DNA of 64,000 nucleotides, from positions 717,501 through 781,500 of the forward strand of contig CM029129.1 in NCBI GenBank assembly GCA_016859345.1, read 5' to 3'. The notes beneath the pieces were generated by a model. It had not been told where the DNA came from. It did not search any database and was given only the letters and a program-made list of their open reading frames with translations. Origin of the DNA: Istiophorus platypterus (Eukaryota; Chordata; Actinopteri; Istiophoriformes; Istiophoridae). Positions within the stretch are counted from its first letter, which is position 1. Each line of letters starts with the position of its first letter. Shown here one piece after another: positions 40,090-51,174 of this stretch. Both the position numbers and the translations under genes were made by a program.

Positions 40090-41970
40090 ATTGCTATTCA
40101 GTCTTTGATATAAGCCAGCAATGATTTTTCAGACTGCACTATACAGCAAAACACAAAAAAGTGATTTTTGAAATGAAGCTGGAGTGCAACTGTTAAGATC
40201 AATGGTGGCTATCAGAATTCATTCAACAGTGGTTTGTTGCATAGTAGCTACAATATTTCTGTCATTTTATATTTAGACTCAGGCTATTGGTTCTCACTTT
40301 TTTTTCCCCTCTTTCTCTGTGTCTGCATATTATTGCTCATAGGCAAGGTCTCTCGAAGTGACATTATCTGTTACCATCATGTTAGCTGTACTCTAGTGTA
40401 GAACCATCTAATAGCATGAAATTATCAGCACCTAAACATGCGTAATACCACACACCGTTGGTGTAATGGTTCAACAGAAAATCCCACTTTAGATTGTAAA
40501 ATAATTAAAGGTACCTTTGCAATTGTCTATTCAATTCATCATCATCGTCATCATCATCATTTTTTTCATTCAGTATTTCATATGTAAACACATTGTGTGT
40601 ATCTCTAAAGTCTATACTTTTTCTATCTCATAAAACATAGGCAGAAGTTATTTAAAATGTCTGCTTTATTTACATTGACCTCTCATTTACTCTACTGACC
40701 TAACATTTACCCTACCTCAACCAGCTGTCATATTCATCTTATATTCATTACAGCCCTCTGGTCTCTTCTGTCAGAAGAAATATAAATTGTTTGCATCCTT
40801 GCCATGTGATCTAAACAACCTGGCCACCAAATCGAGTCATCAAAAATCAAAAACTTCTCTACAGCATCACTAGTGGTCAAAAACTCCCAAGAATACCTCT
40901 CTTCCATAAACAGAGGTATGGTAATTTTTTGGTCATTTCGTCAGTGCTCTCCTGCCTCCTTTGCTTGAGCAGGTGTTTTTGACTCCCACCTCTGACAGAG
41001 TGGTATTCAATTTCAGTCCTTCCTGCCCCCCAAAAATGAAACCAGTGTTGGAGTTTGTCCATTGTATGTAAGGTTTTTGTGTTAATGAGTTCTCACACAG
41101 GTCAGGATAAAGAGCAGGTTGTATAGAAAGTGATTGAATCTGGTTTCAGTGATATATGAATCCCCACTGTGATCATAGGTCTTCTGTAAAACTAAATAAA
41201 TATTCTATAAAAGTCGGCCTTAAATTTGGATTGAACAGTTGGGATTTAATGGGGACATGGACAAACACAGATGAGGATGGATACATATCCTCAGACACAA
41301 GAACTTGCTCTGGTTTATACCATTATTCATGGTTGCTACTTTAAGGCAATCTTGGGCAATGAATAGTAAAACAAATATGCACAAACACATGTTTAATAAA
41401 ATATATAACACCAAAAATACACTTTAGAGAAGCTGACAGAGCCGTGGACAACATGATTACCTTTTATTCTCTGTTTTGTTCATACACACATTTGCTGTCT
41501 TATTTTACTTGCTTTATAACTGACTGTGAACAATCTTGAAAAAGTGGCTTCACTCAAAATTTTCTTCATAGATTTGTATAAGTACATTGCTTTCTGCAGA
41601 TCAGATATCTTCAAAGAACCTAAATGTTTTCCTCAAGGCAAACTAAGTATATAAACTAATGATATCCCTATTTATAGTGTTCAAAACTAAAACAGATGAG
41701 TGCGTAACACTCAAGCTTTTCATCATATAATGCAGCATTTCTATTACAACAAGCAAAGCTTCTCTTTGTGCAGAGGTTCTTGCTGTTCATTTTCCATTTC
41801 AAATTGTCTATACAGTACATTTCTAGTATAACTGCAGCCATAAGATAAGACCACTAAACAACACATTAACAGTGATATTGTGCTGATCTTAGTTCTATAT
41901 CACAGGTCATATGGAAAGCTTGCTGTAAATCAATTTATCCAGCAGTGTGGCTTGTGCAGAGTGGTCACTG
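40090..41970. other. intergenic, no recognisable gene
   Basis: An (ATC)n tract lies at about 40538-40561. A minus-strand AATAAA (41468-41463), about 510 bases past the paralogue's stop, could be its old poly(A) signal. Nothing else is supported. Confidence 0.4.
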
Positions 41971-41977
41971 CACCCCT

Positions 41978-42114
41978 TTAAAAGTGTTTGATCCTTGTGT
42001 AGAGAAAAGCTGCAACTACAACCACAACCACAACAATGACCAGAGTGAGGGTACCCACAGCTATCCCAAGACCCATCCTGGAGTCTGTGCCTGAGTCAAT
42101 GCTGGACACAGCTG
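41978..42114 (-). pseudogene. zpld1-like paralogue, last exon (transmembrane)
   Basis: 137 bases open after TTATAAG in the phase expected from exon 8, so exon 8 joins this exon directly without an exon-9 copy. They encode AVSSIDSGTDSRMGLGIAVG, a valine-run helix (TLTLVIVVVVVVVAAFLY), TRIKHF and TAA (41980-41978). The helix is encoded by alternating GTT/GTG codons. The tail is much shorter than in zpld1 and lacks RNPxF. Confidence 0.7.
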
Positions 42115-42487
42115 CTTATAACACACCAGAGAACATACATGTTCACCACACCTCACTTCACGAAGAATATTTGTATAGAGTCAGGCAGATATGGCACTGA
42201 GACAATCACTAGACAGTCGATGGTTTCACTAACTAGTGATTCATTTCACTGACATAGTGATAGTGCTTAGATGGATTAAATGAAGTAATAATACTGGTTT
42301 TCACATTCAAACATTTCATTATTAGATAAACTAATAAGAAATACAGTACATTTCACAGAATGAAAAAATATCATGCCTTCCTCCTTTGATATCATTGCTG
42401 TAAGAAACAAAGAATCTTTTAATTTTTTTGATCTACTCTTGATCAGTTTTGGAAGTTACCAAAATGCTACCAAAAAGCCATACTTAC

Positions 42488-42587
42488 AATTTTCATTTCT
42501 GGTGACAATGGCAACCACTGAGGATAATGTGGTAGCTTCTGAAACACCAGTGGAACTAACATCCTTTCTCCTCCTGTTGCTACACTG
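42488..42587 (-). pseudogene. zpld1-like paralogue, exon 8 copy
   Basis: 100 bases after GATCTACAG end at T|GTAAGTATG and encode QCSNRRRKDVSSTGVSEATT, then LSSVVAIVTRNEN. This matches zpld1 ICGSRKKRDVSE and the Ser/Thr-rich stretch, with the same exit phase (1). The basic cluster is NRRRK, which lacks the Arg at P4 plus Arg at P1 of zpld1 RKKR, so the canonical convertase site is not kept. Confidence 0.83.
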
Positions 42588-42691
42588 CTGTAGATCATGG
42601 AAGAAAGAACATAACTGTTAGCTAAAGAATTCCAAGTATTAAGGGGTTTTAAGGGTTAAGTGTATTTTTTCATTACCGATCTGTCACTTAC

Positions 42692-42860
42692 CTTAAAATC
42701 ATGGCAGGTGCTGATCTCACAAAGCCTGGTGATACAGTGTAGATAATAAGTAGACACCATCTGGTTCTTCTGTTCAATGAACCTGAGGATCGGGAAGGAG
42801 AGGCGGGCATGGTGACCGTCCCCGTTCTTATTCATGGTGATCAAGTGGTCTTTAGAAAAC
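42692..42860 (-). pseudogene. zpld1-like paralogue, exon 7 copy with altered acceptor
   Basis: The frame reads KDHLITMNKNGDGHHARLSF, then PILRFIEQKNQMVSTYYLHC, then ITRLCEISTCHDFK|GTAAGT. It aligns without gaps to zpld1 KDPQTTVFENGKSQMGRFAF onward and keeps the HCxxxLCxxxxC cluster, one residue shorter. At the homologous boundary (42861-42862) the sequence reads ACCG where zpld1 has TCAG, and the next codon is TTT (Phe), not TGT (Cys). A nearer AG just before 42849 exists but gives the wrong phase; one at about 42892 would keep the frame open. Confidence 0.85.
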
Positions 42861-43049
42861 CGGTTTGATATCAAGAAAAAAGGTTTTTCCTAACAAGAAG
42901 ATAGACTATCTCTTTAGAAAGAGATTTGAGGACTTATGAGACAAACAGGTTGAAGAAAGTGGACTTTGTGGGATGAGGAGATATGGAAGCATGGGAGGAG
43001 AAAAATGGGCATCAGGGGTGGTATTAAAATGTTTATTTTTTTTCTCCGG

Positions 43050-43140
43050 GTAAGATATTTAAGACCACCCACTCATTCTGTGTTCACTGATTTTGTTTCC
43101 GGAGTGGACACCTCCAAGATTTCAGAGATTCAAGAATGTG
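43050..43140 (-). pseudogene. possible remnant of the paralogue's exon 6
   Basis: One minus-strand frame reads VHSGNKISEHRM, which lines up with zpld1 TPSGNPNDDLRY (shared SGN and R, similar spacing). The upstream part seems to have small deletions, the ZP cysteine is gone, and there is no GT where the donor should be. The match is short, so this is a tentative call resting mainly on position. Confidence 0.3.
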
Positions 43141-43207
43141 TTATACTAAATTTGTGATATTTCTAGTCTTGCACACAAGACCAGAGTCAGCAGGTGGATG
43201 CTCTCAC

Positions 43208-43305
43208 TGATCAGAAAGGTTGGCTGCTTAGACCTGGACATAGACATTCATCCTCAGTTCCACTCCCAGCGGTGGTATGACCAGAGGAATGGTGTAGTTG
43301 ACATC
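43208..43305 (-). pseudogene. zpld1-like paralogue, exon 5 copy with in-frame stop
   Basis: 98 bases between TTTGCAG and CA|GTGAGAGC encode DVNYTIPLVIPPLGVELRMN, then VYVQV, a TAA (43230-43228), then AANLSD. Zpld1 has VFAAVKATNLD at the same place, so the stop falls exactly on the Lys codon. A GT directly before the stop (CAG|GTCTAAG) could serve as a weak alternative donor but would change phase. Confidence 0.85.
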
Positions 43306-43439
43306 CTGCAAACAGAAATGTATAGTTTGTTAGCTGCAACTGCTGATTATTACTCACCTATTACATAGTTTATTTAAGCATCATGTTTGTGTAATGCATG
43401 ATGTGATATTTGCTGTGTTTTAATCAAGAACTGATATGA

Positions 43440-43622
43440 ACTGAACTAAAATTAATTGAATTAATTTGAACTATAATGATAAAGATTAGTAATCTGATAA
43501 AGAGTAGTAATCTGAACTATAATGATAAAGAGTAGTCTAGACTATTAAAGACTACTATATGTAAAATGACCTGAGATAACCTCTGTTATGATTTGGCGCT
43601 ATATACATTACATTGAACTGAA
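43440..43622 (+). repeat. 5'-truncated LINE 3' tail plus local tandem duplications
   Basis: TAAAATGACCTGAGATAACC, then TCTGTTATGATTTGGCGCTA and TATACATTACATTGAACTGA match the 3' end of the LINE at 28.9-29.04 kb. Upstream, TGATAAAGA(G/T)TAGTAATCTG occurs in near-tandem copies (43477-43540). The piece sits between the exon-4 and exon-5 copies of the zpld1-like pseudogene. Confidence 0.75.
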
Positions 43623-43862
43623 TATTTGCCAGGTCTGTTACATCTTTAATGTCTGTAACAAAACACACTGGATCGTGTGAAATGGAACAAGAAATACAAC
43701 TTACTAAATGTTGACATAGCCAGTTACACTAAGGAATTGTATATGGAACATGAAAACAACAAAAACAACAGTTTGAATCAAATGTAATGAATCAAATAAG
43801 TGTTAGACTAACAGACTCCACAACCAGAACCCCACCATAAAACATCTCTTGTCTCAACTTAC

Positions 43863-43935
43863 AATGCAGAGGTCCATGCTCAAAGTATCGATGAAGCTTC
43901 CATTGTTGTCCCTCACTGCAATGGAAGATGCTGAC
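43863..43935 (-). pseudogene. zpld1-like paralogue, exon 4 copy
   Basis: 73 bases with acceptor CCCTTTTAG and donor ATT|GTAAGTTG encode SASSIAVRDNNGSFIDTLSM and DLCI. They align without gaps to zpld1 exon 4 (SAAAISVKDSNGTFISTL). The length, both phases and the open frame are kept, so this exon alone looks functional. Confidence 0.85.
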
Positions 43936-43949
43936 CTAAAAGGGACAAG

Positions 43950-46500
43950 AGGTGGCATCAGAAATAGGGAAGAGTTAGCCGAATGGTGATTAAGCTATGC
44001 CTACATCTTGAAAATCCAGTCTTATGTTCTGAAAGGTTGTTATCATGACTATATGCCTGTAGCCAATTCCTCTCAAAAGCAGAGAAATGTACCTCCTATA
44101 ATGCTTAAGTTTTAATTCTTTGCATGCTTAAAATGACTGTAAAAACTTTTCCTGATTAACAGTGAAAAAGGTATGAATCCTTAGAAGTAATACTTATGTA
44201 CCAGCTGCTATTGTGTGCTGTGGTTTGTGCATGTAAACAAAAAGAGGATCAGAATTTTTTAACTATCAATTTTCTATGCTATTTGTTAAATAAGCAACTT
44301 TATAAATCTGTGCATTGAGTATTTCCCTACTTTTTAGAGGTGCTTTGTCTTGATCATACAGACAACAAGGCAGAAAGTTAAACTATGTCTATATCACAGT
44401 TAACATGCTTTTAAACAACACTCAAAGAAGAAAAATTGCATCTATACTTTCATCTGATTTTTTTTAATGAGGAAAAATTGTAAACTTTCTCAGTTGCTCA
44501 AAAACAATCCCTTTAAGAAGGTTAACTTTCAAAGACTTACCACCAGAATGGTCATGGACACTGTCAACTCTGCCATGTCACAACTTATATACAGTTAGTT
44601 ATATAGTTATATACAGTAAAAAAAAAAAAAAAAAGTCACTGGAGTAATACAAGCAGAGATCTTACACTTCCACCCCGGTGTTGGCACTGAGACAATCAAT
44701 GAGACAAAATGAGATGGGAAATATTCTTTAGTATGTTCCAAAGATGATCCACTTCCCAAAGAACACTGCGCTTAGGTGCTGTTTTTACTTGGTTGGAAGA
44801 ATCAATATCTTTCACAGGAGTGAGAATGACAGAAAGCAGTTTGAACAATTAATTAAGAAAAACTTAATGCACAGTCTTCAGCATTTAATTTTCAAATAAA
44901 TGTTTTGAAAAAAAAGATTGTACAAGAATTTGGGATTATTAACCTCATTGAAAACCAGTGTTGACTTCCTATTACTCCATGTCTTCATTGTAAAACAACT
45001 TCTATTGTCTCATATCCTTTTTTCTGTCAGTGACCATAGCACACCTGAGAGGCCATATGTAAAGGCTAGAGCTGTATTTGCATTGTCAGGGTGGAGGATG
45101 TCCACCATGTTCCAACGAGTCATACTAAGTAAGCAGGGTCTTTTAACCTGGAGTACTGTTCTGTGTTGTAATATTTGTATCTGTGCAAACTAATAAATTA
45201 AGTATTCCAGAGGCTGCAAATTCCAACATCTGTTGTAGCAGAAGTGATTTACATTTTCAAAATAGTAAAAATTCCACAGCTATAAATCACTTTAACCCTT
45301 CAGTTTTGCCTTCCTAATATTCTTTAGTGTGGCCAACTACATTCTGTATGTGCAAGATGAAAGAATCCTTAAAAGGGAAGCCCTCCATGACAGTAATATT
45401 AAAAAATAGTTAATAATTGTGAACACAGGGAAGTTAAAGCTTGGATACAATGGGTCTACACTAGGTACTGCAGCCTTCATGGGTTCAAGATTAATTGATA
45501 GTTATAGCTTGAAGGAAATTAGTCCACGCTTTCTCCTTGAAATTACACTTACATATAACTAATTTGAAAAAGAAAATGTGTTTTGAAGGAAATGTAATTG
45601 CAATTATATGATGCTCTCTTTTAATGTAAATTTAGGAACATTTTTTATTTATGTTTTTCACAAGTTGCAAATATGTTGATACTGAACTTCATTAAATGTT
45701 CACAGACAAAGCATTTGTTTTGTACCAGAACATCTGATCTTGCAGTAAATTATCCACTTGTAGTGAGAGCAGCATTATTGCACTTATTTATGGTTATCTT
45801 TAGACCCTAAAGGCACTAAGTTAAGGTTAGGAAAGTTTCCTGGTCCGCTTTAATTCAGAAAAAGTTCACAGTGACTTAAACACAACATCTTTATTTACAT
45901 ACAACCAAAACCATAATATCTCCCTACCCTTTAACAAAGTGCTTTTGCTGTCTAAACCACAGACAGGACTGTAGATGTGACTCTTGGTTTCAGGTGTAGC
46001 AGCTGTCCACTTAATGCATCTCCCATCCACACCACCTGCCTCCTGGTGAGTCTGCTGCCAAAAATAAATGTACTGCATCATTTATCTAAAAAAGAAAAAA
46101 ACATTGCTTCTGAACCTAATCCAGTCAGTGATTACATTTCCCATAAAAATATTTGCAGTTGCAGTTTAGTTATATATAAACATAATGTGTAGGAGAAAGC
46201 TTTTGGATGACGTAAGGAAATCCAGTGACTTGAGCTTCTTTGATGTAACAGTAACTTATTGAACATTGATAGATGTTTACACGCTAGGCGTATATCAAGA
46301 TTTGCTGTCATAATTTGAGACATGTCTGAAATTGGACTTAAACTGTCTTTTAATTCAGAGTCACAGGATAACTTCTGGGCAGGTAATCTGCAGAATTACT
46401 ACCACAAGGAGGAGTAGCTAACCAAAATCACCAACTTTCCCTAACCTTAACCAAAAGTGCTTTTGTTGCCAAAACCTAGATTGGACCGTGGATGAAACTC
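43950..46500. other. spacer where exons 1-3 of the zpld1 paralogue would be expected; none found
   Basis: I looked on the minus strand for the conserved exon 2 and 3 signatures (ALNGRHGD, YIDTPDPP, YPLEYL) and found none. A donor-like LV|GTAAGTC at 44542-44537 lacks a ZP-like reading frame before it. The open plus frame at 44918-45193 is unrecognised. An A-run lies at 44619-44634. Confidence 0.4.
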
Positions 46501-46511
46501 AGTAAAATCAA

Positions 46512-46800
46512 ATGGTATTTCTTCTTTTTCTTTCGGCTTTTCCCTTTAGGGGTCGCCACAGCGAATCAGTGTCCTCCATCTAACCCTGTCTTCTGCGTCC
46601 TCTTCACTCACACCAACTACCTTCATGTCCTCTTTCACTACATCCATAAACCTCCTCTTTGGTCTTCCTCTAGGCCTCCTGCCTGGCAGTTCAAAACTCA
46701 GTATCCTTCTACCAATATATTCACTATCTCTTCTCAGGACATGTCCAAACCATCTCAGTCTGGCCTCTCTGACTTTATCTCCAATTTGATAGATGGAATT
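46512..46800 (-). mobile_element. non-LTR retrotransposon fragment, reverse-transcriptase C-terminal end
   Basis: On the minus strand the frame reads R-P-D-W-F-G-H-V-L, RRILSFELPGRRPRGRPKRR, FMDVVKEDMKVV and, at its end, RWR-like and a degraded RCGDP. This is the common C-terminal block of fish non-LTR elements (RTE/R4-like). The plus-strand form GGGGTCGCCACAGCGAATCA is easily spotted. The fragment is 5'-truncated and not active. Confidence 0.85.
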
Positions 46801-47036
46801 CAGTAATACAATGCCTTTTAAAGTGTTTTTGATGATTTTTATTTCTATAACAAGTTAAATAAACATGCAAAATGGGCAATCTGAGATGGCTAAATTCAAT
46901 CACTGGATGTTATATTTATCAAAAAGAACAAATATACTATAACAGTTCACCTCTAGCAGTTTGAATGTAGTATTGCTCAATATGTTGCAATAACTCTTGC
47001 TGAAAAATCCGCCCTTGGGCAAAACAGTTCCTATGG

Positions 47037-47195
47037 TGCACGAGGTAGAGCATGTTGTCTACTAACCAGAATGTTGGCACTTCAATCCCCAGTTCCTCCT
47101 GTCTGCATGTAGAAGTGTCACTGGGCCAGATACTGAATCCCACATCGGGATATGTAGTGTAAAGCACTTTAATTGGTTGATAAGGCTATATAATC
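47037..47195 (+). repeat. tRNA-derived SINE, truncated copy
   Basis: CACGAGGTAGAGCATGTTGT, ACTAACCAGAATGTTGGCAC, TTCAATCCCCAG and GTGTCACTGGGCCAGATACT match block by block the SINE at 55716-56030, ending TTGATAAGGCTATATAA. The first box is damaged (GGTGCACGAGG for GTGGCTCAGGAGG), so it is an old copy. Confidence 0.75.
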
Positions 47196-47379
47196 ACTTC
47201 TTGGCTCACTTTGAAAAATGCTTTTCTGTCATTTGCTCAGGGTGTATGCCATCCCATACCAAATAAATGTCAGATACATGAAAGTTTCCATTTATATAAA
47301 GGAAAACGTGAGACACTGAGCAATTTGACCCCAAATTTCTGTGGTTTAAGATAATGAGTGGCTGTAGATAATATTGATA

Positions 47380-48005
47380 ACATTACATTTATGACCTTTC
47401 CAGCAGATTACCCAATGTCATTCTCACTGAGTCTGCAGTGTTATCAACAAGCTGGTCAATTATAGCATACAAGTACTCTGTTATATTGTGATATGGCAGT
47501 GAATTTAGCACTGATGAAAACACTTCCTTAAATTTAGCTACAGCTCTATCAGATAAACATCTAGTAAAGACATTTTTGCCTAATGGTGTGTAGTCAAGTA
47601 ACAGAAGTTCAAGGGTTACTAAACAATGGTCTGAGAGAAGAGGAATCTGTGGAAAGACGATTAAGTGTTCAATTTTTATGCCATAGGTCAGAACAAGGTC
47701 GATGGTATGGTTAAAACAATGAGTGGGTTTATTTACCCTGAGCTATCACTATGAATATGCATATGAATATTGAAATCACCTATAATAATTATTTTGTCTG
47801 TGAGATAGAAATTCAGAGTATGGTCGAGGAGCACAGTTCACTATAACAAATAGAACAGGCTTTAAAGGTTTCCAGGTGTGTAAGACTAAGAATTAGGCTT
47901 TCGAATGAGTCATGGCTGATTTTGGGTTCAGGGTTGATTAACAGGCTTGAGTTGAAAATGGCTGCAACTCCGCCTCCTTGGCCATTGCCTCTGGGAATAT
48001 GAGAA
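47380..48005 (-). mobile_element. LINE (L2/CR1/Rex type) endonuclease fragment
   Basis: Minus-strand translation gives RGNGQGGGVAAIFNSSLLIN, then HDSFESLILSL, a GDFNIH-like block (here V-I-S-I-F-I-C), NHTIDLVLTYGIKIEHLIVF and LLSDHCLVTLEL. This is the order of an APE-type endonuclease: GG-V, the GDFN block, DLVLT and SDH. Several stops and frame changes are present. With the neighbouring repeats it forms a 46.5-48.2 kb transposon cluster. Confidence 0.75.
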
Positions 48006-48185
48006 TAAATAAGGAATATTGTGTAAGTTTTGCTTTATTTTTTCTTTCATTCAGTAACCTTGGAAAACTAATTAAAATCTTCTGGTTATACATAATTGGT
48101 TAATTTGCATTAATTATGAAGATATTCTGAATTATGTAGATAAAATTCAAGGGTGCCAATAATTTTGACCATTACCTTATACTGT
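48006..48185 (+). repeat. 3' end of a Tc1-like element
   Basis: CTTTCATTCAGTAACCTTGG, TTGGTTAATTTGCATTAATT and ATGAAGATATTCTGAATTAT match the 3' end of the relic at 54360-55165, and the end ...ATACTG is followed by TA. Only the terminal part is present. Confidence 0.6.
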
Positions 48186-48189
48186 AAGG

Positions 48190-51170
48190 TTGAACTAAAT
48201 CAGCAGTTTTGTTAATAGTAGCTGTTGCTTAATTAATTAGTATTAGTATTTAGAGGTGAAAATGAAACTCCTAGAAACTAAAAAATTTTGAAAAGCGGCA
48301 GGCCGGTCAGAAAAAAGGAACCCTCTTATGAGAATTTTTATAGGTCATGGAGAGCCTCATCATTCAATAACACTATGCTTTGTTGATGGGCAGGTGAATA
48401 CCATTAACCTCTGATAATATATTGGTCACTTGACAGAAAAAAAAAAACATTGAACATCAGGACACTAAAAAATTGTATTGACAGTCAGTGATTCCAAGGT
48501 AAGTTGGAATGGCAGTTCACATTATACTTGTAAATAAAAGTGAAAAGACTAAGCTGGTAAATTAAATGTAGATTTGAGTTTTTGGAACATCATTGGTGAT
48601 ATCATGTTTCGTAATATCTTAAATGTAATGTAATCCTTGCGTTTACAAGGAAAAATTGAGAGACATTGAGGGAAAAATATGGATTTATTTCATAATTATT
48701 TCTGTTCTTTTAATACTTTCTTCTTTTAATATGCATTTTACATTTTTATTATAGCAGGTTGTAACAGTGAAGAATGACCAGGTTGTATTTATCGGTCTAA
48801 ACTTATACACATTGTCTTTATACACTGTGCCAATGAACAATACAATAGCCCTGGAAGTAACACTCTTCTTGATCATATTGAGAGTGCAGTAATCCTTTTC
48901 TGAAACCAATTATTAATGCTTTGAGCTTAAAAGAAAAATGATATTATGTCTCTAATTCTTCTTGTGCACTGTTCTTTCCAAATTAATTTTGAAACTCTAC
49001 TCTTTTATTTCTTCCAATACCCACATAGAGGTGGAAGAAGTAGCTTACAAATAATTTTTGAAAAATGGGTTAAAGGGAGAATAATTAAAATTAAATTTTA
49101 CTAGCATCAACACTGTTAGAATGAGCCATTTATTTAGTTCATACCGGTATTTGAGACTTAACTGAGGAATAAAAGGATTAGATGTTTGGTTAAACACTTC
49201 CACCAAACTCTATTTTTGTTTTCCTGATGAGTGACCTCTCATCAGCAAATAATGAATGTTGTCTCTGAGGAGTAAAGGCAGAACTACCCTGATATTGTTA
49301 TATTTCTCCAGAAGGAGGTTATTGCAGATGGTCAAGGATACAAAATGTATGACACATACACAGGAAACTGTCGTTTGAATCCTATGTTTACCATCATTTA
49401 AAAACCATGACCACAATTTCCCCCTCACATTAAATGAGTTCCGTAATCTTAAACAAACCACCAAACTTTATTGCATTTGATGGAAAATCAGAAAAAGCTC
49501 AAAAGAAATTGATTTTGTTATGTTCACATGGGTAATTTTTAAGGCACTGAAAGAATGATCTAGTTATCAGATCAGAATGATAATTTTTGGACTGCAATGG
49601 CAATCAGCACATTTTGTTGTTTTTTTTTTTTACCAACTTTTATGTAAATTTTTAAATGTTTTTTTGTGCCATTTTTAAGTCACTCAAGATTAATTTCCAC
49701 TGACAGGGATATACCTCCTTTGTTTTAACAAATCTTTTTTTTTCCTTTTCTTTTTTTTTTTTTTTACAGCATTTTTAGACTAATCTGTAAACAGTGTCTT
49801 CTGACTATCCATCTTTCAAAAATCTTGATCGGAAAGGTTCATAAAAATGTTGATACAGTACCCAGCAAGTGAATTGACAAGCAGCAGTGAGTGATATGTG
49901 GAATTATTTTTCCATGGGTCTCACCCATCAGGCAACATACAGTAGGTTGTCCATTATTGCTGGAGGTTTAAAGCCTGCAAAGAAGGCCTTACTCAGGGCT
50001 GAGATAAGCCCTGTGCATGCTTTTTAGGTAAAATTAAAGGTTAATGTATTTACATATCAGAAAATAATCAAAGATAATGCAATACAGCAAAGAGCTCTTT
50101 GATGTTAAGATGTCATAAAGTTAAAAAGTAGCATCTCTATCAAGGAAACATAACTGATTTTTGAGGTTTGTGAATTAGTTATTTAGATATTTATATGGCA
50201 TTTTTATTATTTTTATGCCATACGCCATTAAGTAGAATAACCAATTAAATCATCATAATGTTATTTGCTAGATTAAGGCAAGTAAGAAAAATGCTTGAAG
50301 AACAGACTTCATTGAACCTTTAGAAATATGACAATATATAAGTCAAAGAGAAATATTTGTAGTATGCACAATTGTACACAATTTTTAGATTTCAGGAACA
50401 GATCATCAATGACAATTTAACACATTTTCGGCAGGTTATACACAATTACAGGGGGTGCATATACAAATGACGACAAAAAAACAAAAAAACAAGGGTTTTT
50501 TGCTTCTACATTACATAAAATATGTTAAGTGAGTGAGTGAGCTACATATTTTGGTAGAACAGACCTATCAATTGATGACTGGTAATACTACACCCCCTAG
50601 AATGACGCTATGTTAATAAATTAAAGATTTATTCCAATAATTATATCCAATTTAAGTTAGATCATGTTTCAAGAGTTTAAGCTTAACATACAACCCTGAG
50701 GCTTTTTGTTAGCTCACTTAATCAAAGGTTTAACTTTTAATGTCATGCGGGTTCCCTAATTTTCTCAAGTTATAATTTCAACCAAGCGTTCTTATATTTC
50801 AGCCTCTAAAAACAATGTATTGAAAGCTTCATAATTCATCCTTTACCTGCATCTGAAAGCTCTATAGCTGATATTGAATTAAGTTAAGTTTAAGTTAAAT
50901 CCCCGATATGTGGGTTAAAGCTGCATGACAAATTATTACATGCAGGTTGAGGCCTGGCCTACCATGTGGTTGAAACACAAAGCACAGGACAACATAAGAA
51001 AAGTCCTGCTTTACTTCTACACTAACGTTCATTGTACAGATCTGATAATAGTCTAAATCAACATTTAGCTTTTATACTCCTGTAAAATAACTACATGCAC
51101 AAACATCATGTTACATCTTTTTTTCCCCTTGCTTAACATTGTTGGAGAGTCTGCAGTGAGTTGGGTTCAG
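48190..51170. other. spacer downstream of zpld1; holds its presumed 3' UTR
   Basis: No gene recognised. T-runs lie at about 49620-49631 and 49736-49766. The zpld1 3' UTR presumably occupies the top end, perhaps to about 50.6 kb. Confidence 0.4.
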
Positions 51171-51174
51171 ATGC

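Larger units (their letters stand above)
41978..43935 (-). pseudogene. zpld1-like tandem paralogue, 3' half only, probably inactivated
   Basis: This stretch repeats the exon order of zpld1 exons 4, 5, 7, 8 and 10 on the same strand, about 7 kb downstream of zpld1. Readable pieces: 43935-43863, 43305-43208, about 42860-42692, 42587-42488 and 42114-41978. Exons 4 and 5 keep the exact zpld1 lengths (73 and 98 bases) and phases; exons 7 and 8 differ by whole codons (169 against 172, 100 against 103). Damage seen: in-frame TAA at 43230-43228; CG instead of AG at the homologous exon-7 acceptor; the first ZP-C cysteine of exon 7 replaced by Phe. The exon-6 copy is barely detectable and exon 9 and exons 1-3 were not found. 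The last exons are still open and their donors intact, so an unusual live transcript cannot be ruled out. I infer an old tandem duplicate in decay. Confidence 0.8.

Noticed and set aside
44537..44600. Possible exon of the zpld1 paralogue ending LV|GTAAGTC
   Set aside because: The donor resembles the end of zpld1 exon 2, but the frame before it has none of the conserved ZP residues and no acceptor at the right distance.
44918..45193. Plus-strand frame HSTPERPYVKARAVFAL and onward as a gene
   Set aside because: No recognised domain and no convincing splice sites; the antisense frame (TRWNMVDILHPDNANT) is equally unplaced. Probably chance or an unknown repeat.
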